Assembly (NCBI GenBank): GCA_934658705.1
Contig: CAKUHP010000007.1
Span: 1 to 57,715 of the forward strand
Source: an uncultured Collinsella sp.
GTDB taxonomy: Bacteria; Actinomycetota; Coriobacteriia; Coriobacteriales; Coriobacteriaceae
Direction of reading: 5' to 3'
DNA: 57,715 bases
In this document: positions 1 to 9,078 of the stretch, piece by piece
Position numbering within the stretch: the first letter of the stretch is position 1
How the letters are laid out: every line of letters begins with the position of its first letter
Translations under genes and position numbers: made by a program
The notes under the pieces: model-generated
Seen by the model: the letters and a program-made list of their open reading frames with translations, nothing else
The model's database searches: none
Told to the model about the DNA's origin: nothing

Positions 1-56
1 TGCGGAACGGCCGCGGCCTTAGGTCGCGGCTTGGAACTGTCGCTCGAATCGGACAT
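1..56 (-). CDS. N-terminal fragment of an unknown protein, cut by window edge
   Basis: An ATG at 56 on the minus strand opens 18 codons with no stop before the window edge. The peptide begins MSDSSDSSKPRPKAAAVP, a Ser/Asp/Pro/Ala-rich stretch typical of a disordered N-terminus. A GGAGG ribosome-binding site lies about 11 bases upstream (around 67-72), which is the main reason to call it. It would be divergent from the hydrolase at 243, with the shared upstream region at 57-242. The function cannot be told from 18 residues, and a chance reading frame is possible. Confidence 0.45.
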   Translation of the reverse strand, partial: MSDSSDSSKPRPKAAAVP

Positions 57-242
57 GCCGGTTACATCCTCCAACGTAAATAGTTCTCAACACTATATCA
101 AAGCGTCTGGGTACGTGCGAAATTTGCACCTTACGTGACCCTTTGTTTACCCATTCTTTGCTTGTTGACGCATCAACGACGAACATCCATAATGCGCTTG
201 CATTAAATGTTGACATATAAACATCTTATAGGAGAGCGATTT

Positions 243-1208
243 ATGGCTGAAAATAAACGTCCTCATCGGGGCCTTAAGATAGCCTGCATCGCCGTGGCGG
301 TGCTCGTTGTCGCACTACTCGGATTTGCCGGCAACTTTTTGTTTGACTTCGCGCTGAACCCTCGCGCTCCATACACCATGAAGATGATGCAGGACAGCAA
401 GAACGCCGAAAAGGGCGAGCAGATGGATACCGAGGAGACCGAAGCGCGGACCTGGTTTAAGCAGAACCGCGAGAGCAGCAGCCTCACTGCGGCTGATGGG
501 ACCGAGCTTGCCGCCTGGTATTTTGCCGCACCGGAGAGCACCCATGACTACGCCGTCTGCCTGCACGGATATACGAACGAGCCCATCGGCATGGCACGAT
601 ACGTCAAGCGCTTCCACGACCGCGGTATGAACGTGCTCGCGCCTGCCGCCCGCGCCCACGAGCGCTCTGGCGGTGACTATATCGGCATGGGCTGGCCCGA
701 GCGACTCGATGTCGTCGCGTGGATCGGGCGGATTGTTGCGGCAGACCCCAAGGCGCGCATCCTGGTCTTTGGCGAATCGATGGGTGCGGCAACCGCCATG
801 AACGTGGCGGGAGAATCTCTGCCGGCAAACGTGAAGTGCATTATCGAGGACTGCGGCTACACGAGCGTTTGGGACGAGTTCTCCCTGCAGCTCAAGGACG
901 TATTTGGCTTTCCCAGTTTTCCATTGCTCGATGTGGCCAATCTGGTGTGCAATGTACGTGCAGGCTACGACTTTCATAAGGCCAGCAGCGTGGAGCAACT
1001 CAAGCGTGCAACGGTTCCCATGCTCTTTATCCACGGCGACCAGGATACCTTTGTGCCGTACAGCATGCTCGACCAAAACTACGAGGCGTGCGCCAGCAAG
1101 GTCAAACAAAAGCTCACCATCCACGGCGCCGCCCACGCCAAGAGCGCACAGGTCGACCCCGAGCTCTACTGGAACACGGTCAACGGCTTCCTCGACAAGA
1201 ATTTCTAG
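243..1208 (+). CDS. Membrane-anchored alpha/beta hydrolase
   Basis: This is a 321-residue serine hydrolase of the alpha/beta fold (BAAT/YqkD-like). Residues 11-32 form one hydrophobic segment that should anchor the enzyme outside the membrane. The nucleophile elbow is GESMG with Ser179. The probable acid is in HGDQDTFVP (Asp266/Asp268), and the catalytic His is in HGAAHAKS (His298). An oxyanion-hole-like HGY follows the first strand (108-110). I chose the ATG at 243 because GGAGAG at 231-236 is correctly spaced; the upstream ATG at 207 has no ribosome-binding site. The substrate cannot be deduced; related proteins are esterases or peptidase-like. It is transcribed alone and converges on the DUF362 gene across a hairpin region. 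Confidence 0.88.
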   Translation: MAENKRPHRGLKIACIAVAVLVVALLGFAGNFLFDFALNPRAPYTMKMMQDSKNAEKGEQMDTEETEARTWFKQNRESSSLTAADGTELAAWYFAAPESTHDYAVCLHGYTNEPIGMARYVKRFHDRGMNVLAPAARAHERSGGDYIGMGWPERLDVVAWIGRIVAADPKARILVFGESMGAATAMNVAGESLPANVKCIIEDCGYTSVWDEFSLQLKDVFGFPSFPLLDVANLVCNVRAGYDFHKASSVEQLKRATVPMLFIHGDQDTFVPYSMLDQNYEACASKVKQKLTIHGAAHAKSAQVDPELYWNTVNGFLDKNF

Positions 1209-1245
1209 GCAAAAAGCGGCGTCTGGAGATTTATCTAACCCCCTC

Positions 1246-1379
1246 TTTTTCGGAAGTATGCGGCAAAATCTGGAACTGCCGACCAGACTGCAGTTTTACC
1301 AGCAATTTATCAGGGGTTTTGTTGCCAAAAAACGCTGTGTGCTCGGCGGTTTCGAAATTTGCCGCATACTTCCGAAAAA
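1246..1379. repeat. 134-bp palindromic element
   Basis: The arms at 1246-1267 and 1358-1379 are perfect 22-bp inverted repeats (core CGGAAGTATGCGGCAAA). Pairing continues imperfectly inward, with AAAATCTGGAACTGCCGA facing AAATTTCGAAACCGCCGAG on the other strand. No other full copy was found in the window. It sits between convergent genes and abuts a terminator hairpin at 1378-1411. Confidence 0.8.
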
Positions 1380-1411
1380 CCGCCTGCAAGCACCGTGCTC
1401 GCAGGCGGTTT
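1378..1411. terminator. Bidirectional intrinsic terminator
   Basis: AACCGCCTGC and GCAGGCGGTT form a 10-bp stem around a 13-base loop, with an A-run before and T-rich DNA after it. It lies between the convergent hydrolase and DUF362 genes and can serve both. Confidence 0.75.
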
Positions 1412-1460
1412 ATGTTTGAGTTGCGCTACAAAAGAGCGCAATTTGTCCAATAGCCAGGCG

Positions 1461-2672
1461 CTATTTGACCTCGACGAGCTCGTACTTGCTCGTGCCCAGG
1501 CCGATCTTCTCGGCATGTGCGATGCACGCGCGCCAGTCGGTGTCGGGATGCGTGATGCAGAAGGGGTCGTGTGCCTGCTCGCCCTCCAGATGCTCGTGGT
1601 TATGTTCCATCTTAGCGGCGCTGTCAGTGAGCTCGGTGTTGGGCAGGGGCTCGGATGCCATGACAGCATCGGCGCAGGCCTGGTCGATGGCAACCGGGTC
1701 GAAGCTCGCGAACATGCCGATGTCGTTGACGATGGGCGTGTCGTTCTCGGGATGGCAATCGCAGTTGGGGCTAATGTCCATGGCGAGCGAGATGTGGAAG
1801 CTCGGGCGGCCGTCGACGATGGCCTTGGTGTACTCGGCGATCTTGTAGTTGAGCACGTCGGCCGCGGCGTCATAGTCGGGCTTGATGCAGTCTTGGTTGC
1901 ACGCCGCAATGCAGCGTCCGCAGCCCACGCAGCGATCGTGATCGATGGCGGCAACGTGAACCGTGCGGGTGCTACCGTTGGCAAGCTCGCGCTCACGCGT
2001 GTCGTCAAACGAGACGGCGTTGTGCGCGCAGATGCGCTCGCAGGCACGGCAGCCCACGCAGTTGGTGGTATCGACGCTCGGCTTGCCGGCGGCGTGCTGC
2101 TCCATCTTGCCGGCGCGGCTGCCGCCACCCATGCCCAGGTTCTTCATGGCGCCGCCAAAGCCGGCCTGCTCATGGCCCTTAAAGTGGGTGAGGCTGATTA
2201 CGATGTCAGCGTCCATGAGCGCCTGGCCAATCTTAGCCTCGTGCACGTACTCGCCGCCCTCGACCGGGACGAGCGCCTCGTCGGTGCCCTTAAGGCCGTC
2301 GGCGATGATGATCTGGCAGCCCGTGGCATACGGGGTAAAGCCGTTCTGGTAGGCGGTGTCGATGTGCTCGAGCGCATTTTTGCGGCTGCCGACGTAGAGC
2401 GTGTTGCAGTCGGTAAGGAAGGGCTTGCCGCCCAGCTCCTTCACGACGTCCGCGACGGCGCGGGCGTAGTTGGGGCGCAAAAAGCTCAGGTTGCCCAGCT
2501 CGCCAAAGTGAATCTTGATGGCGACGAACTTGTTCTCAAAGTCAATCTGCTCGATGCCAGCGCGACGGATGAGGCGCTTGAGCTTGTCGAGCTGGCTCTC
2601 GCGAGCATGCGTGCGCAGGTTGGTGAAGTACACCTTGGCCGGTGCTGCGGGTGCGGTTGCGGTCATAGACAT
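1461..2672 (-). CDS. DUF362 domain protein with two [4Fe-4S] clusters
   Basis: A 403-residue protein made of a DUF362 domain interrupted by a bacterial dicluster ferredoxin insert. The Cys motifs are CVGCRACERICA (about 205-215) and CVGCGRCIAACNQDC (about 248-262), each fitting CxxCxxCxxxC and able to hold a [4Fe-4S] cluster. The DUF362 hallmarks THFKGHEQAGFGGAMKN (about 162-178) and CDCHPENDTP are present. No signal peptide is seen, so it is probably a cytoplasmic electron carrier or redox enzyme. DUF362 ferredoxins are common in anaerobes but their biochemical role is not settled. The start at 2672 gives the family-typical N-terminus (AKVYFTNLRTHARES), with GAGGGGATAT upstream. Confidence 0.85.
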   Translation of the reverse strand: MSMTATAPAAPAKVYFTNLRTHARESQLDKLKRLIRRAGIEQIDFENKFVAIKIHFGELGNLSFLRPNYARAVADVVKELGGKPFLTDCNTLYVGSRKNALEHIDTAYQNGFTPYATGCQIIIADGLKGTDEALVPVEGGEYVHEAKIGQALMDADIVISLTHFKGHEQAGFGGAMKNLGMGGGSRAGKMEQHAAGKPSVDTTNCVGCRACERICAHNAVSFDDTRERELANGSTRTVHVAAIDHDRCVGCGRCIAACNQDCIKPDYDAAADVLNYKIAEYTKAIVDGRPSFHISLAMDISPNCDCHPENDTPIVNDIGMFASFDPVAIDQACADAVMASEPLPNTELTDSAAKMEHNHEHLEGEQAHDPFCITHPDTDWRACIAHAEKIGLGTSKYELVEVK

Positions 2673-2757
2673 ATCCCCTCGGTCTATATGGCGTTACAGA
2701 CATAGGAGATGGTACCCATTGGAGTGGGGTCAAAGTCAAGCGCGGAAGCGGGAGCAC

Positions 2758-2970
2758 CTAGTCGTTGGGGACGCTCTTAAACGACTAGTCGTTAGGGACA
2801 CTCTTTCGCTACCCGGCAGCTGGGGACGTTCCTTTCCTGCCGGCAGTTGGGGACAGTCCTTGCCAGCCCGGCCGGCGAGACGGCGAATCGGCAAAGACTG
2901 TCCCCCGACGACTGGTCGTTTAAGTCTGTCCCCAATGACCACTCTTGGTCATTTAAGTCTGTCCCCAATG
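2758..2970. repeat. GTCCCC palindromic element, copy 1 (about 213 bp)
   Basis: This block contains repeated GGGGAC/GTCCCC cores and long self-complementary segments: ACTAGTCG...CGACTGGTCG, GGGGACAGTCCTTGCC...GGCAAAGACTGTCCCC, and CTGCCGGCAG. It ends in two copies of TTAAGTCTGTCCCCAATGAC. A second copy, near-identical by eye, lies at 6466-6677. Both sit just 3' of an ABC permease stop codon, in the same orientation. The segment fills most of the gap between the DUF362 gene and the FtsX permease. Confidence 0.85.
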
Positions 2971-2983
2971 ACTACTCGTGGGT

Positions 2984-5650
2984 TTATTCCTGCACTTTGA
3001 GGGCCTCGGCCAGGGGGACGCGTTTGATGGAGCGCGTGTGCAGCAGCGCTACGACCAGGTAGGTCGCAAAGCCGATGCCGACACACGCCGCCATGGACCA
3101 AGCGGGCACATAGATTTCGATATTGCCGTTGTAGGCGAGCAGCATCGAGCGGAAGATGGCCGTGAGCGAGCCGATGATCACGGGCAGGCTCAGCACGAGC
3201 GATGCCGCCACGCACAGCGTGATCGAGCGGATGTACAGGTGCGAGATCTCGCCGTCGCGATAGCCAAAGACCTTCATGTAGCTGATCGAGCGGGCGCTAT
3301 GGTCGATGACGGCCTTGGTCAGCAGGTACATAAACAGCAGGAAGATGAACACCGCGAGCCCAACCATCATGCCGATCATGTCGCTCATCATGCCGATAAA
3401 CTGGTCGCCCACGGCGCGCATGTCGTCGGGCGTGGTGTCGCCGGCAAAGTAGCGCGCATCGAGGTCGAGCTTCTCGTCGCTCACGTAGCCGTTAAAGTAG
3501 GCAGCGTCGTTGCCGAACAGCTCGTTAAAGTCGTCGATGCTCATGTAGATATTCATGTCCGACTTGGAGCCCCAGGTGCAGTCCTTGCCCTCGTACTCAA
3601 GGGAATAGTCCTTGCCCTCGTACTTGTCGTGGAGCGTGACCTTCTGCCCCTCGCTCCAGCCAAACTTGTCGAGCAGGCCGCCGCCAAAGACGACACGCCC
3701 GTCGCCGACGTCCAGCCCTTTCCAGTAGCGCGAATCGGACGAGACGCCGTAGACGGAGATCGTCTCCTGCCCATTTCCGTCGCCGCGGTCGTATTGCAGC
3801 TGGTAGACGGCATATTTCTCGGCCTGCGCAATCTTCGCCGCACCGTTGTCGGTCGTGTTGACGGGGTGAATGTCATCGTTGTCAGTATCGATCTTCGAGG
3901 CCTTTTCGATCAAATCGATGGTCTCGTCGCGGTCGCAGCCAAGAGCATCGGCAAGATCGTCGAGGCGCGCATAGAGGGCATCCTTCTTATCCTGAACCGC
4001 TGCGAGCGCGCTCTGCGCCGCGGCCAGGCTCTCGACAGACGGAGCGCTGGTCACGGCATTGGCCGCCGCCTTCGCTGCATCGGCCGCATCGTCAAGCTCG
4101 TCGTCCGCATCCTGGGCGGCAGAGAGCAGCGCACCGTCCACCGACTGCAGGCGCTCGAGCGCCGCCCACTGCTCACGTTCCTCGGCAGTGCCTTCAAGCT
4201 CCAGCGGCGCCTTGAGCGTGTACTGGTGCTCGGCGACAAGACTTGTCTCCAGGTTGTCCGCGTAGTGGGTCATCGTGGGTAGGATCGCCAGACCAAAGAG
4301 CAGCAGCAACGACGCAAACGCGATACCCACGAAGAGCGTGGCGAAGTTGCCCAGGTTGCGCAAGAAGATGCGTAGGCGGAAGCGAGAGACAAAACCCATG
4401 CGCTCCGGCAGCTGAAAACCGCGTTTGGTGCCCGACTTGCCACCAGCCTCGTGACGGAGGAACTGCAGCGGCGTCTTGCCCATCTTGCGGAGCAGACCCA
4501 CCAGCGTAATGAGGATGAGCGCGGAGGCAGGAACCACGGCGCACTTCACAAAGATCTCCCAGCTCCAGTACACCTGGAAAGGTGGCAGGCTATATGAGCC
4601 GTAATAGAGGCCGCGCATGGGCTCGGTAAAGAACGCAACGCCGAGCGCAGTGCCCAAAAGCGCCGCGAGCACGCCCACAATGGCGGGAAGCGCAAGGTAG
4701 TGCAGCACGATCTCGCGACGGCGATAGCCGCTGGCGAGCAACGTGCCGATGATGGCGCTCTCCTCCTCGATAGTGGCGTCGGTGAGCACCACAAAGACAA
4801 ACGCCATGATCACGATGATGATGTCGAGCAGCGTCGTCCACATCATGGAGTCGCCGTCCACATCGTCGCGCGCATAGCCAATGCCCTGGTTGGAATCGGC
4901 ATCGGTCAGGTCGTCCACGCGCGCATCGGCATCCGTCAGCGCCTCGACCATATCCTGCTCGGCATCGATACGGTCCGCGGTGGAGAGGTCGCGGTCGTTA
5001 AAGGTAAAGGAGTAGGTGTAGGCGGGCGCACCGCCGGCGTCCTCGAGCGTGGCAAAGCCGGCGTCGGTCACTTCGGCCACGCCATAGGTGATGGTGTTGA
5101 CCGTAAAGTCCGAGTTATTGAGGAACAGCGCTTGGCTATCGGGCTGGGTCATGATGCCGCAGATGGTGTAGGTGCGGCCCTCGAGCTCGACCTTATCGCC
5201 CACGGTAAGATCGTTGTTAGTGGCAAAGACGCGGTCGATGGCCACCTCGTCGTCCGCGTGGGGCTGCTTGCCTTCGCAGTAGGACGCGATATCAACCTTG
5301 GTACGGTGAGCATAGGTGCGCAGGGTGCGCTTGGTGCCGTCGTCGCCGGACGCCTTTTTGATAATGGCGTCGATGGAGAAGTTCTTGTAGAGCGTGACGC
5401 CGCCGACGTCGTCGGCCGCGTCCTCGGCGGCTTTGAGCTGGTCGTCGGTGGCCTCGAAGGAGGTGGTCACGCGGCCGTCCTCAATCGTGTACGCATCGCG
5501 CATGTCGTCGATGAGGCAGCCGATGGAGTGTGCCGCGAGCAAAAAGCCCGACGTGAGGGCGATGCTTCCGCACATAAGCAAGAAGATGCCCAGGTACTTA
5601 CCGATATTGCGGCGCAGCTCGCGGGGAAGTCGTTTTGCGAGAGGTGACAT
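2984..5650 (-). CDS. ABC transporter permease, FtsX/MacB type
   Basis: An 888-residue permease with the duplicated FtsX layout. It has an N-terminal membrane segment (about 18-42), a large extracytoplasmic domain, three membrane segments with the FtsX pattern, a second extracytoplasmic domain with an acidic coiled-coil-like region (DDELDDAADAAKAAANA and following), and three more membrane segments at the C-terminus. I chose MSPLAKRLPRELRRN at 5650 because a longer upstream reading would run through the end of the ATPase gene; only 8 bases separate the two genes. It forms a transporter with the ATPase at 5659-6372. Family members export peptides, lipoproteins or drugs, or transmit signals to the cell wall; the substrate is unknown. 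Confidence 0.88.
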   Translation of the reverse strand: MSPLAKRLPRELRRNIGKYLGIFLLMCGSIALTSGFLLAAHSIGCLIDDMRDAYTIEDGRVTTSFEATDDQLKAAEDAADDVGGVTLYKNFSIDAIIKKASGDDGTKRTLRTYAHRTKVDIASYCEGKQPHADDEVAIDRVFATNNDLTVGDKVELEGRTYTICGIMTQPDSQALFLNNSDFTVNTITYGVAEVTDAGFATLEDAGGAPAYTYSFTFNDRDLSTADRIDAEQDMVEALTDADARVDDLTDADSNQGIGYARDDVDGDSMMWTTLLDIIIVIMAFVFVVLTDATIEEESAIIGTLLASGYRRREIVLHYLALPAIVGVLAALLGTALGVAFFTEPMRGLYYGSYSLPPFQVYWSWEIFVKCAVVPASALILITLVGLLRKMGKTPLQFLRHEAGGKSGTKRGFQLPERMGFVSRFRLRIFLRNLGNFATLFVGIAFASLLLLFGLAILPTMTHYADNLETSLVAEHQYTLKAPLELEGTAEEREQWAALERLQSVDGALLSAAQDADDELDDAADAAKAAANAVTSAPSVESLAAAQSALAAVQDKKDALYARLDDLADALGCDRDETIDLIEKASKIDTDNDDIHPVNTTDNGAAKIAQAEKYAVYQLQYDRGDGNGQETISVYGVSSDSRYWKGLDVGDGRVVFGGGLLDKFGWSEGQKVTLHDKYEGKDYSLEYEGKDCTWGSKSDMNIYMSIDDFNELFGNDAAYFNGYVSDEKLDLDARYFAGDTTPDDMRAVGDQFIGMMSDMIGMMVGLAVFIFLLFMYLLTKAVIDHSARSISYMKVFGYRDGEISHLYIRSITLCVAASLVLSLPVIIGSLTAIFRSMLLAYNGNIEIYVPAWSMAACVGIGFATYLVVALLHTRSIKRVPLAEALKVQE

Positions 5651-5658
5651 GGCGCCGC

Positions 5659-6372
5659 CTACCAATCGAGCTCGGTGGCCGCGACGGGCTCCGGGTTGAG
5701 CTCGTCCTCGACGATGCGACCGTCGCGCAGGCGCAGCACGCGGTTGGCCATGTGGGCGATGGCTGCGTTGTGGGTAACGATGATGATGGTGCAGCCATAG
5801 GTGCGGTTGACGTCCTCCATGAGCTGCAGGATTTCCTTGGATGTCTTGTAGTCGAGTGCGCCTGTTGGCTCGTCGCACAGCAGCAGGCCCGGATTTTTGA
5901 CGAGCGCGCGGCCGATGGCGCAGCGTTGCTGCTGACCACCCGAGACCTGGCGCGGGAACTTGTTGCGATGCTCGTAGAGGCCCAGTGAGCGCAACAGGTC
6001 ATCGACGTTGAGCGGGTTTTTGGACAGGTGCGCCGTGACCTCGATGTTTTCCTTAATGGTGAGGTCGGGCACCAGGTTGTAGAACTGAAAGACAAAGCCC
6101 AGCTCGCGGCGGCGATACTCGCCCAGGTCGGCGGGCTTGAGCACGGTGAGGTCGCAGCCGTCCACCATGATGGAGCCGCCATCGGCGTCCTCCAGGCCGC
6201 CGATGAGATTGAGAAACGTCGACTTGCCCGAACCCGAGGGCCCCAGCATGACGCAAATCTCGCCGCGGTTGATGGACGTGTTAATGCCGTCGAGCACCGT
6301 CAGACGCGCGTCGCCGTCGCCGTAGTGTTTCTTGAGGTCCTTAACCTGGACGTAGGCCTGTTTCGTCGCCAT
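5659..6372 (-). CDS. ABC transporter ATP-binding protein, MacB/LolD type
   Basis: A 237-residue ABC ATPase that should energise the FtsX-type permease encoded just downstream. Walker A is GPSGSGKST, the Q-loop sits in FVFQFYNLVP, the signature is VSGGQQQRCAIGRAL, Walker B is LLLCDEPTGALD and the switch His is in IIIVTHN. The spacing and the PTGALD motif fit the MacB/LolD/SalX group. The ATG at 6372 has GGGGGA immediately upstream; an alternative ATG at 6384 would add four residues. It is the first gene of a two-gene operon reading leftward. Confidence 0.9.
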   Translation of the reverse strand: MATKQAYVQVKDLKKHYGDGDARLTVLDGINTSINRGEICVMLGPSGSGKSTFLNLIGGLEDADGGSIMVDGCDLTVLKPADLGEYRRRELGFVFQFYNLVPDLTIKENIEVTAHLSKNPLNVDDLLRSLGLYEHRNKFPRQVSGGQQQRCAIGRALVKNPGLLLCDEPTGALDYKTSKEILQLMEDVNRTYGCTIIIVTHNAAIAHMANRVLRLRDGRIVEDELNPEPVAATELDW

Positions 6373-6465
6373 ACCATCCCCCATTGTTAGCCTTCTGCTA
6401 CTTTTCTAGGGTTATAGTAAACCCAGGCGAACTATTTTTGCGCGACTTATGGCATTTATTTCAAA

Positions 6466-6677
6466 CTAGTCATTGGGGATGTTCTTAAACGACTAGTTGT
6501 TAGGGACACTCTTTCGCCACCCGGCAGTTAGGGGCGTTCCTTTCCTGCCGGCAGATGGGGACAGTCCTTGCCAACCCTGCCGGTAAGCCGGCGGATCGGC
6601 AAAGACTGTCCCCAATGACTAGTCATTTAAGTCTGTCCCCAATGACTACTCTTGGCCGTTTAAGTCTGTCCCCAATG
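6466..6677. repeat. GTCCCC palindromic element, copy 2 (about 212 bp)
   Basis: Collinear with the element at 2758-2970: CTAGTCATTGGGGA, the TAGGGACACTCTTTCGC block, CTGCCGGCAG, the GGGGACAGTCCTTGCC/GGCAAAGACTGTCCCC stem, and repeated TTAAGTCTGTCCCCAATGAC units. It ends 13 bases from the stop codon of the ABC-2 permease at 6690 (copy 1 ends 14 bases from its neighbouring stop codon). Confidence 0.85.
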
Positions 6678-6689
6678 AGTACCCGATGG

Positions 6690-7895
6690 CTAGGCTCGGG
6701 CTTTGGTGTGGGTGAGGGCTAGGCCCACGGCGGCGATGGCGGCGGCGAAGAGCACGGTGACGCCCAGGTCGCAGGCGATGTCGCCCAGCACGGCAGACGT
6801 CAGATCCGACGCGAGCGCCTTGCCGATCGCGTCGTTCACCCAATATGTCGGCACAAAGTGCGCCACGGTCTGCACGGCTGAGCCCATAAGCGACAGCGGC
6901 ATCCAGGCGCCGCCCAAAAACGTCATGAGCATGCCGAGAAGGTTGCCCACGCCGTTGAGCAGCTCCTCGCGCGCGCCCAGGCTCGACAGCGCAAAGCCAA
7001 CGGCCAGGGGCGTGCACGCCAGGGCAAACGTCGCCGCCAGTGCCAGGCACACGCGGCCCACGCCGACCTCGGCAACCGCGTCGGCAAAGCCCACGACGCC
7101 CATCATGCTCGACACAAACCAAATACAGACGGTAAGCACGGCGGCGGCCGCAAACACGGCAAGCGAGCGCTGGCGCTCGGAGACCGGGCCCGCATCCATG
7201 CGGCGCACGCGCTCGGGCTCGTTCATGCCCGAAAACACCAGTCCAACCGACACGATGACCGACGAGATGATCGCGTACGCGCCAAAGTTGAAGTATGACT
7301 CGAGCGTAGCGGCGGCCGTCGAGTCGACCTTGACCTGCTCGATCTGGACCTCGGCGCGCTTGGCGGCGGCATGCTCGGCAGCCTTGGCCACGTCGCCGTC
7401 GGAGGCAGCGGGCTCAAGTGCCGCCACAGCACCCGCGAGCGAAATCCAGCGCGAGGCCTCGGCAGATGAAAGCGCCGCCGCCATGGTACCGGAGCCGTAG
7501 GTCACGTCGAGTTTGGGCAGGTCCTCCCCCGAACGGGCGGCCGCGATCAGGTCGTCCTCAAACCCCTCCGGGATAAAGAATACGCAGTCGGCGCTGCCCT
7601 TGGCGCTGTTGCTCTTGGAGAGCGCATCCGCAAGGTCGTACGTGTCATCGCCGACGCCCGTAACCAGGTCAAAGCGCGACCCCAGGTGCTTGGTGAGCGC
7701 CCGCGAAAGGTCGCTGTTGTCGCGATCGACCACGATCACGTTGGTGTCGTAGGGCTTGTATTCGGTGAGCTGCGACGAGTTCCAGCTCACCGACGCCGCG
7801 ATGAACACGCCCATGAGCGAGATAAACACCGTATAGATGAGCAGATAGAACGGGTGCGCCAGCGCCATGCGAAGCGCAGTCTTAAAGGTGCTCAT
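6690..7895 (-). CDS. ABC-2 type transporter permease (second subunit)
   Basis: A 401-residue ABC-2 family permease. It has one N-terminal membrane segment (FYLLIYTVFISLMGVFIAAS), a large extracytoplasmic domain of about 170 residues, and five or six C-terminal membrane segments including a NGVGNLLGMLMTFLGGAWMP stretch. ATG 7895 is preceded by GGAAGGA at good spacing; a TTG further upstream is less likely. The gene overlaps the 3' end of the previous permease by 14 bases, which suggests translational coupling. With the genes at 7882-9069 and 9079-10017 it forms an exporter with a heterodimeric membrane part. The substrate is unknown; systems paired with a NarL-type two-component pair often handle antimicrobials or peptides. 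Confidence 0.85.
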   Translation of the reverse strand: MSTFKTALRMALAHPFYLLIYTVFISLMGVFIAASVSWNSSQLTEYKPYDTNVIVVDRDNSDLSRALTKHLGSRFDLVTGVGDDTYDLADALSKSNSAKGSADCVFFIPEGFEDDLIAAARSGEDLPKLDVTYGSGTMAAALSSAEASRWISLAGAVAALEPAASDGDVAKAAEHAAAKRAEVQIEQVKVDSTAAATLESYFNFGAYAIISSVIVSVGLVFSGMNEPERVRRMDAGPVSERQRSLAVFAAAAVLTVCIWFVSSMMGVVGFADAVAEVGVGRVCLALAATFALACTPLAVGFALSSLGAREELLNGVGNLLGMLMTFLGGAWMPLSLMGSAVQTVAHFVPTYWVNDAIGKALASDLTSAVLGDIACDLGVTVLFAAAIAAVGLALTHTKARA

Positions 7896-9069
7896 AGCGG
7901 CTCCTTCCAAAGATCAGCGTAGCTGCGGCGACAAACACCAGGGCCATCAGGACAAGCGCGCCCGCGCGCACGGCGAAGGGACCCAGGTCCTCAAAGAAAT
8001 ACAGGCGGTTGAACATGTCGCAGATGAGCTTGACGGGGTTGAGCCAGCACTCGGCCGGGCAGGCGCGGGCGACGTCGTCGGCAAGCGCCATCGCCGGCTC
8101 GCCATAAAGACCGGCGAACAGGGCGCACGTGGTGGCAAAGCCCGTGAGGATGCCCGACTTGGACGCCTTGCCGCCCTTAACGGGAAGCGTGCCCACAAAG
8201 AGCCCCAGGCCCGTCGCGGCAAGTGCGGAGGCGGCGGCGCCCACTAGACACAGCCCCTCGCGCCCGCCAAAGTCGACGCCAACGACCAGGCGCACGTAGC
8301 CAATCGCCACCGCCATCGAGGCAAAAGAAACCAGCCACGAACCGACAAAGATGCCGGCCAGCGATGCCGTCTTGGAAAGGCCGCCCACGCAGCGGCGCGC
8401 GCCAAGGCCCGACAGATTGGGCTGCAGGTCGACGACGCTCAAGGCGGCAAACTCGGCAGACATCATCGCGACCAGGCCAAAGAGCGCGTAATAGTAGATG
8501 GTCGTGCCGTCGGGCGTGGTGCGCGTCAGGCTTACGCGGCGGGTGCCGCCCTCGAGCGACAGGGCGCGGGCAACCGCCTCCGAGTCGGTGAGCGCCGCCG
8601 GGTTGTCCTGGGCAATCTGTGCCATGAGCTCGGCATTTTGCGTATAGGAGCTTGCCACCGTCTCCAGGATGCTGCGATCGGTGAGCACCGATGACGCACG
8701 CGAGCTGTCATAACTCGAAAGCAGCGTGAGCTTGGGAGCGCCCGCATCGTCGACCGTATAGATGCCCGCGACCTCGCCGGCCTTGAGCGCACGGTTCGCA
8801 GCGGTCGCGTCGTCGCACTCATGAAGCTCGAGCAGCTGATCGTCGCCCTCCTTGGCAAGCGATGTCGCCACGTCCTTAAAGGTCGACGCGTCCCAGGCTT
8901 CGTCGGCGACAACGGCCACCGGCACCGGATCGATCTTGCCGTCGGAGCTCAGATTCGCAAACATAAACATAAACATCGTGGAAAGCGCAACGGGAAAGAC
9001 CGCGCCCCAGACCCACGTACTCGGCCGACGCAGCAGCGTCTTGAGCGTAGTGATAATGGTGTTGAACAT
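7882..9069 (-). CDS. ABC-2 type transporter permease (first subunit)
   Basis: A 395-residue ABC-2 permease with the same architecture as its neighbour. Residues about 20-40 form a membrane segment (TWVWGAVFPVALSTMFMFMF), an extracytoplasmic region of about 150 residues follows, and then come about five C-terminal membrane segments. ATG 9069 follows a GGGGGCGG sequence. The ATPase stop codon is 9 bases upstream and the downstream permease overlaps by 14 bases, so the three genes are one operon. The two permeases probably form a heterodimer driven by the ATPase at 9079-10017. Confidence 0.85.
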   Translation of the reverse strand: MFNTIITTLKTLLRRPSTWVWGAVFPVALSTMFMFMFANLSSDGKIDPVPVAVVADEAWDASTFKDVATSLAKEGDDQLLELHECDDATAANRALKAGEVAGIYTVDDAGAPKLTLLSSYDSSRASSVLTDRSILETVASSYTQNAELMAQIAQDNPAALTDSEAVARALSLEGGTRRVSLTRTTPDGTTIYYYALFGLVAMMSAEFAALSVVDLQPNLSGLGARRCVGGLSKTASLAGIFVGSWLVSFASMAVAIGYVRLVVGVDFGGREGLCLVGAAASALAATGLGLFVGTLPVKGGKASKSGILTGFATTCALFAGLYGEPAMALADDVARACPAECWLNPVKLICDMFNRLYFFEDLGPFAVRAGALVLMALVFVAAATLIFGRSRYEHL

Positions 9070-9078
9070 GGCCGCCCC

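Noticed and set aside
207..242. Upstream start for the alpha/beta hydrolase at 207
   Set aside because: ATG 207 has no ribosome-binding site, while ATG 243 follows GGAGAG.
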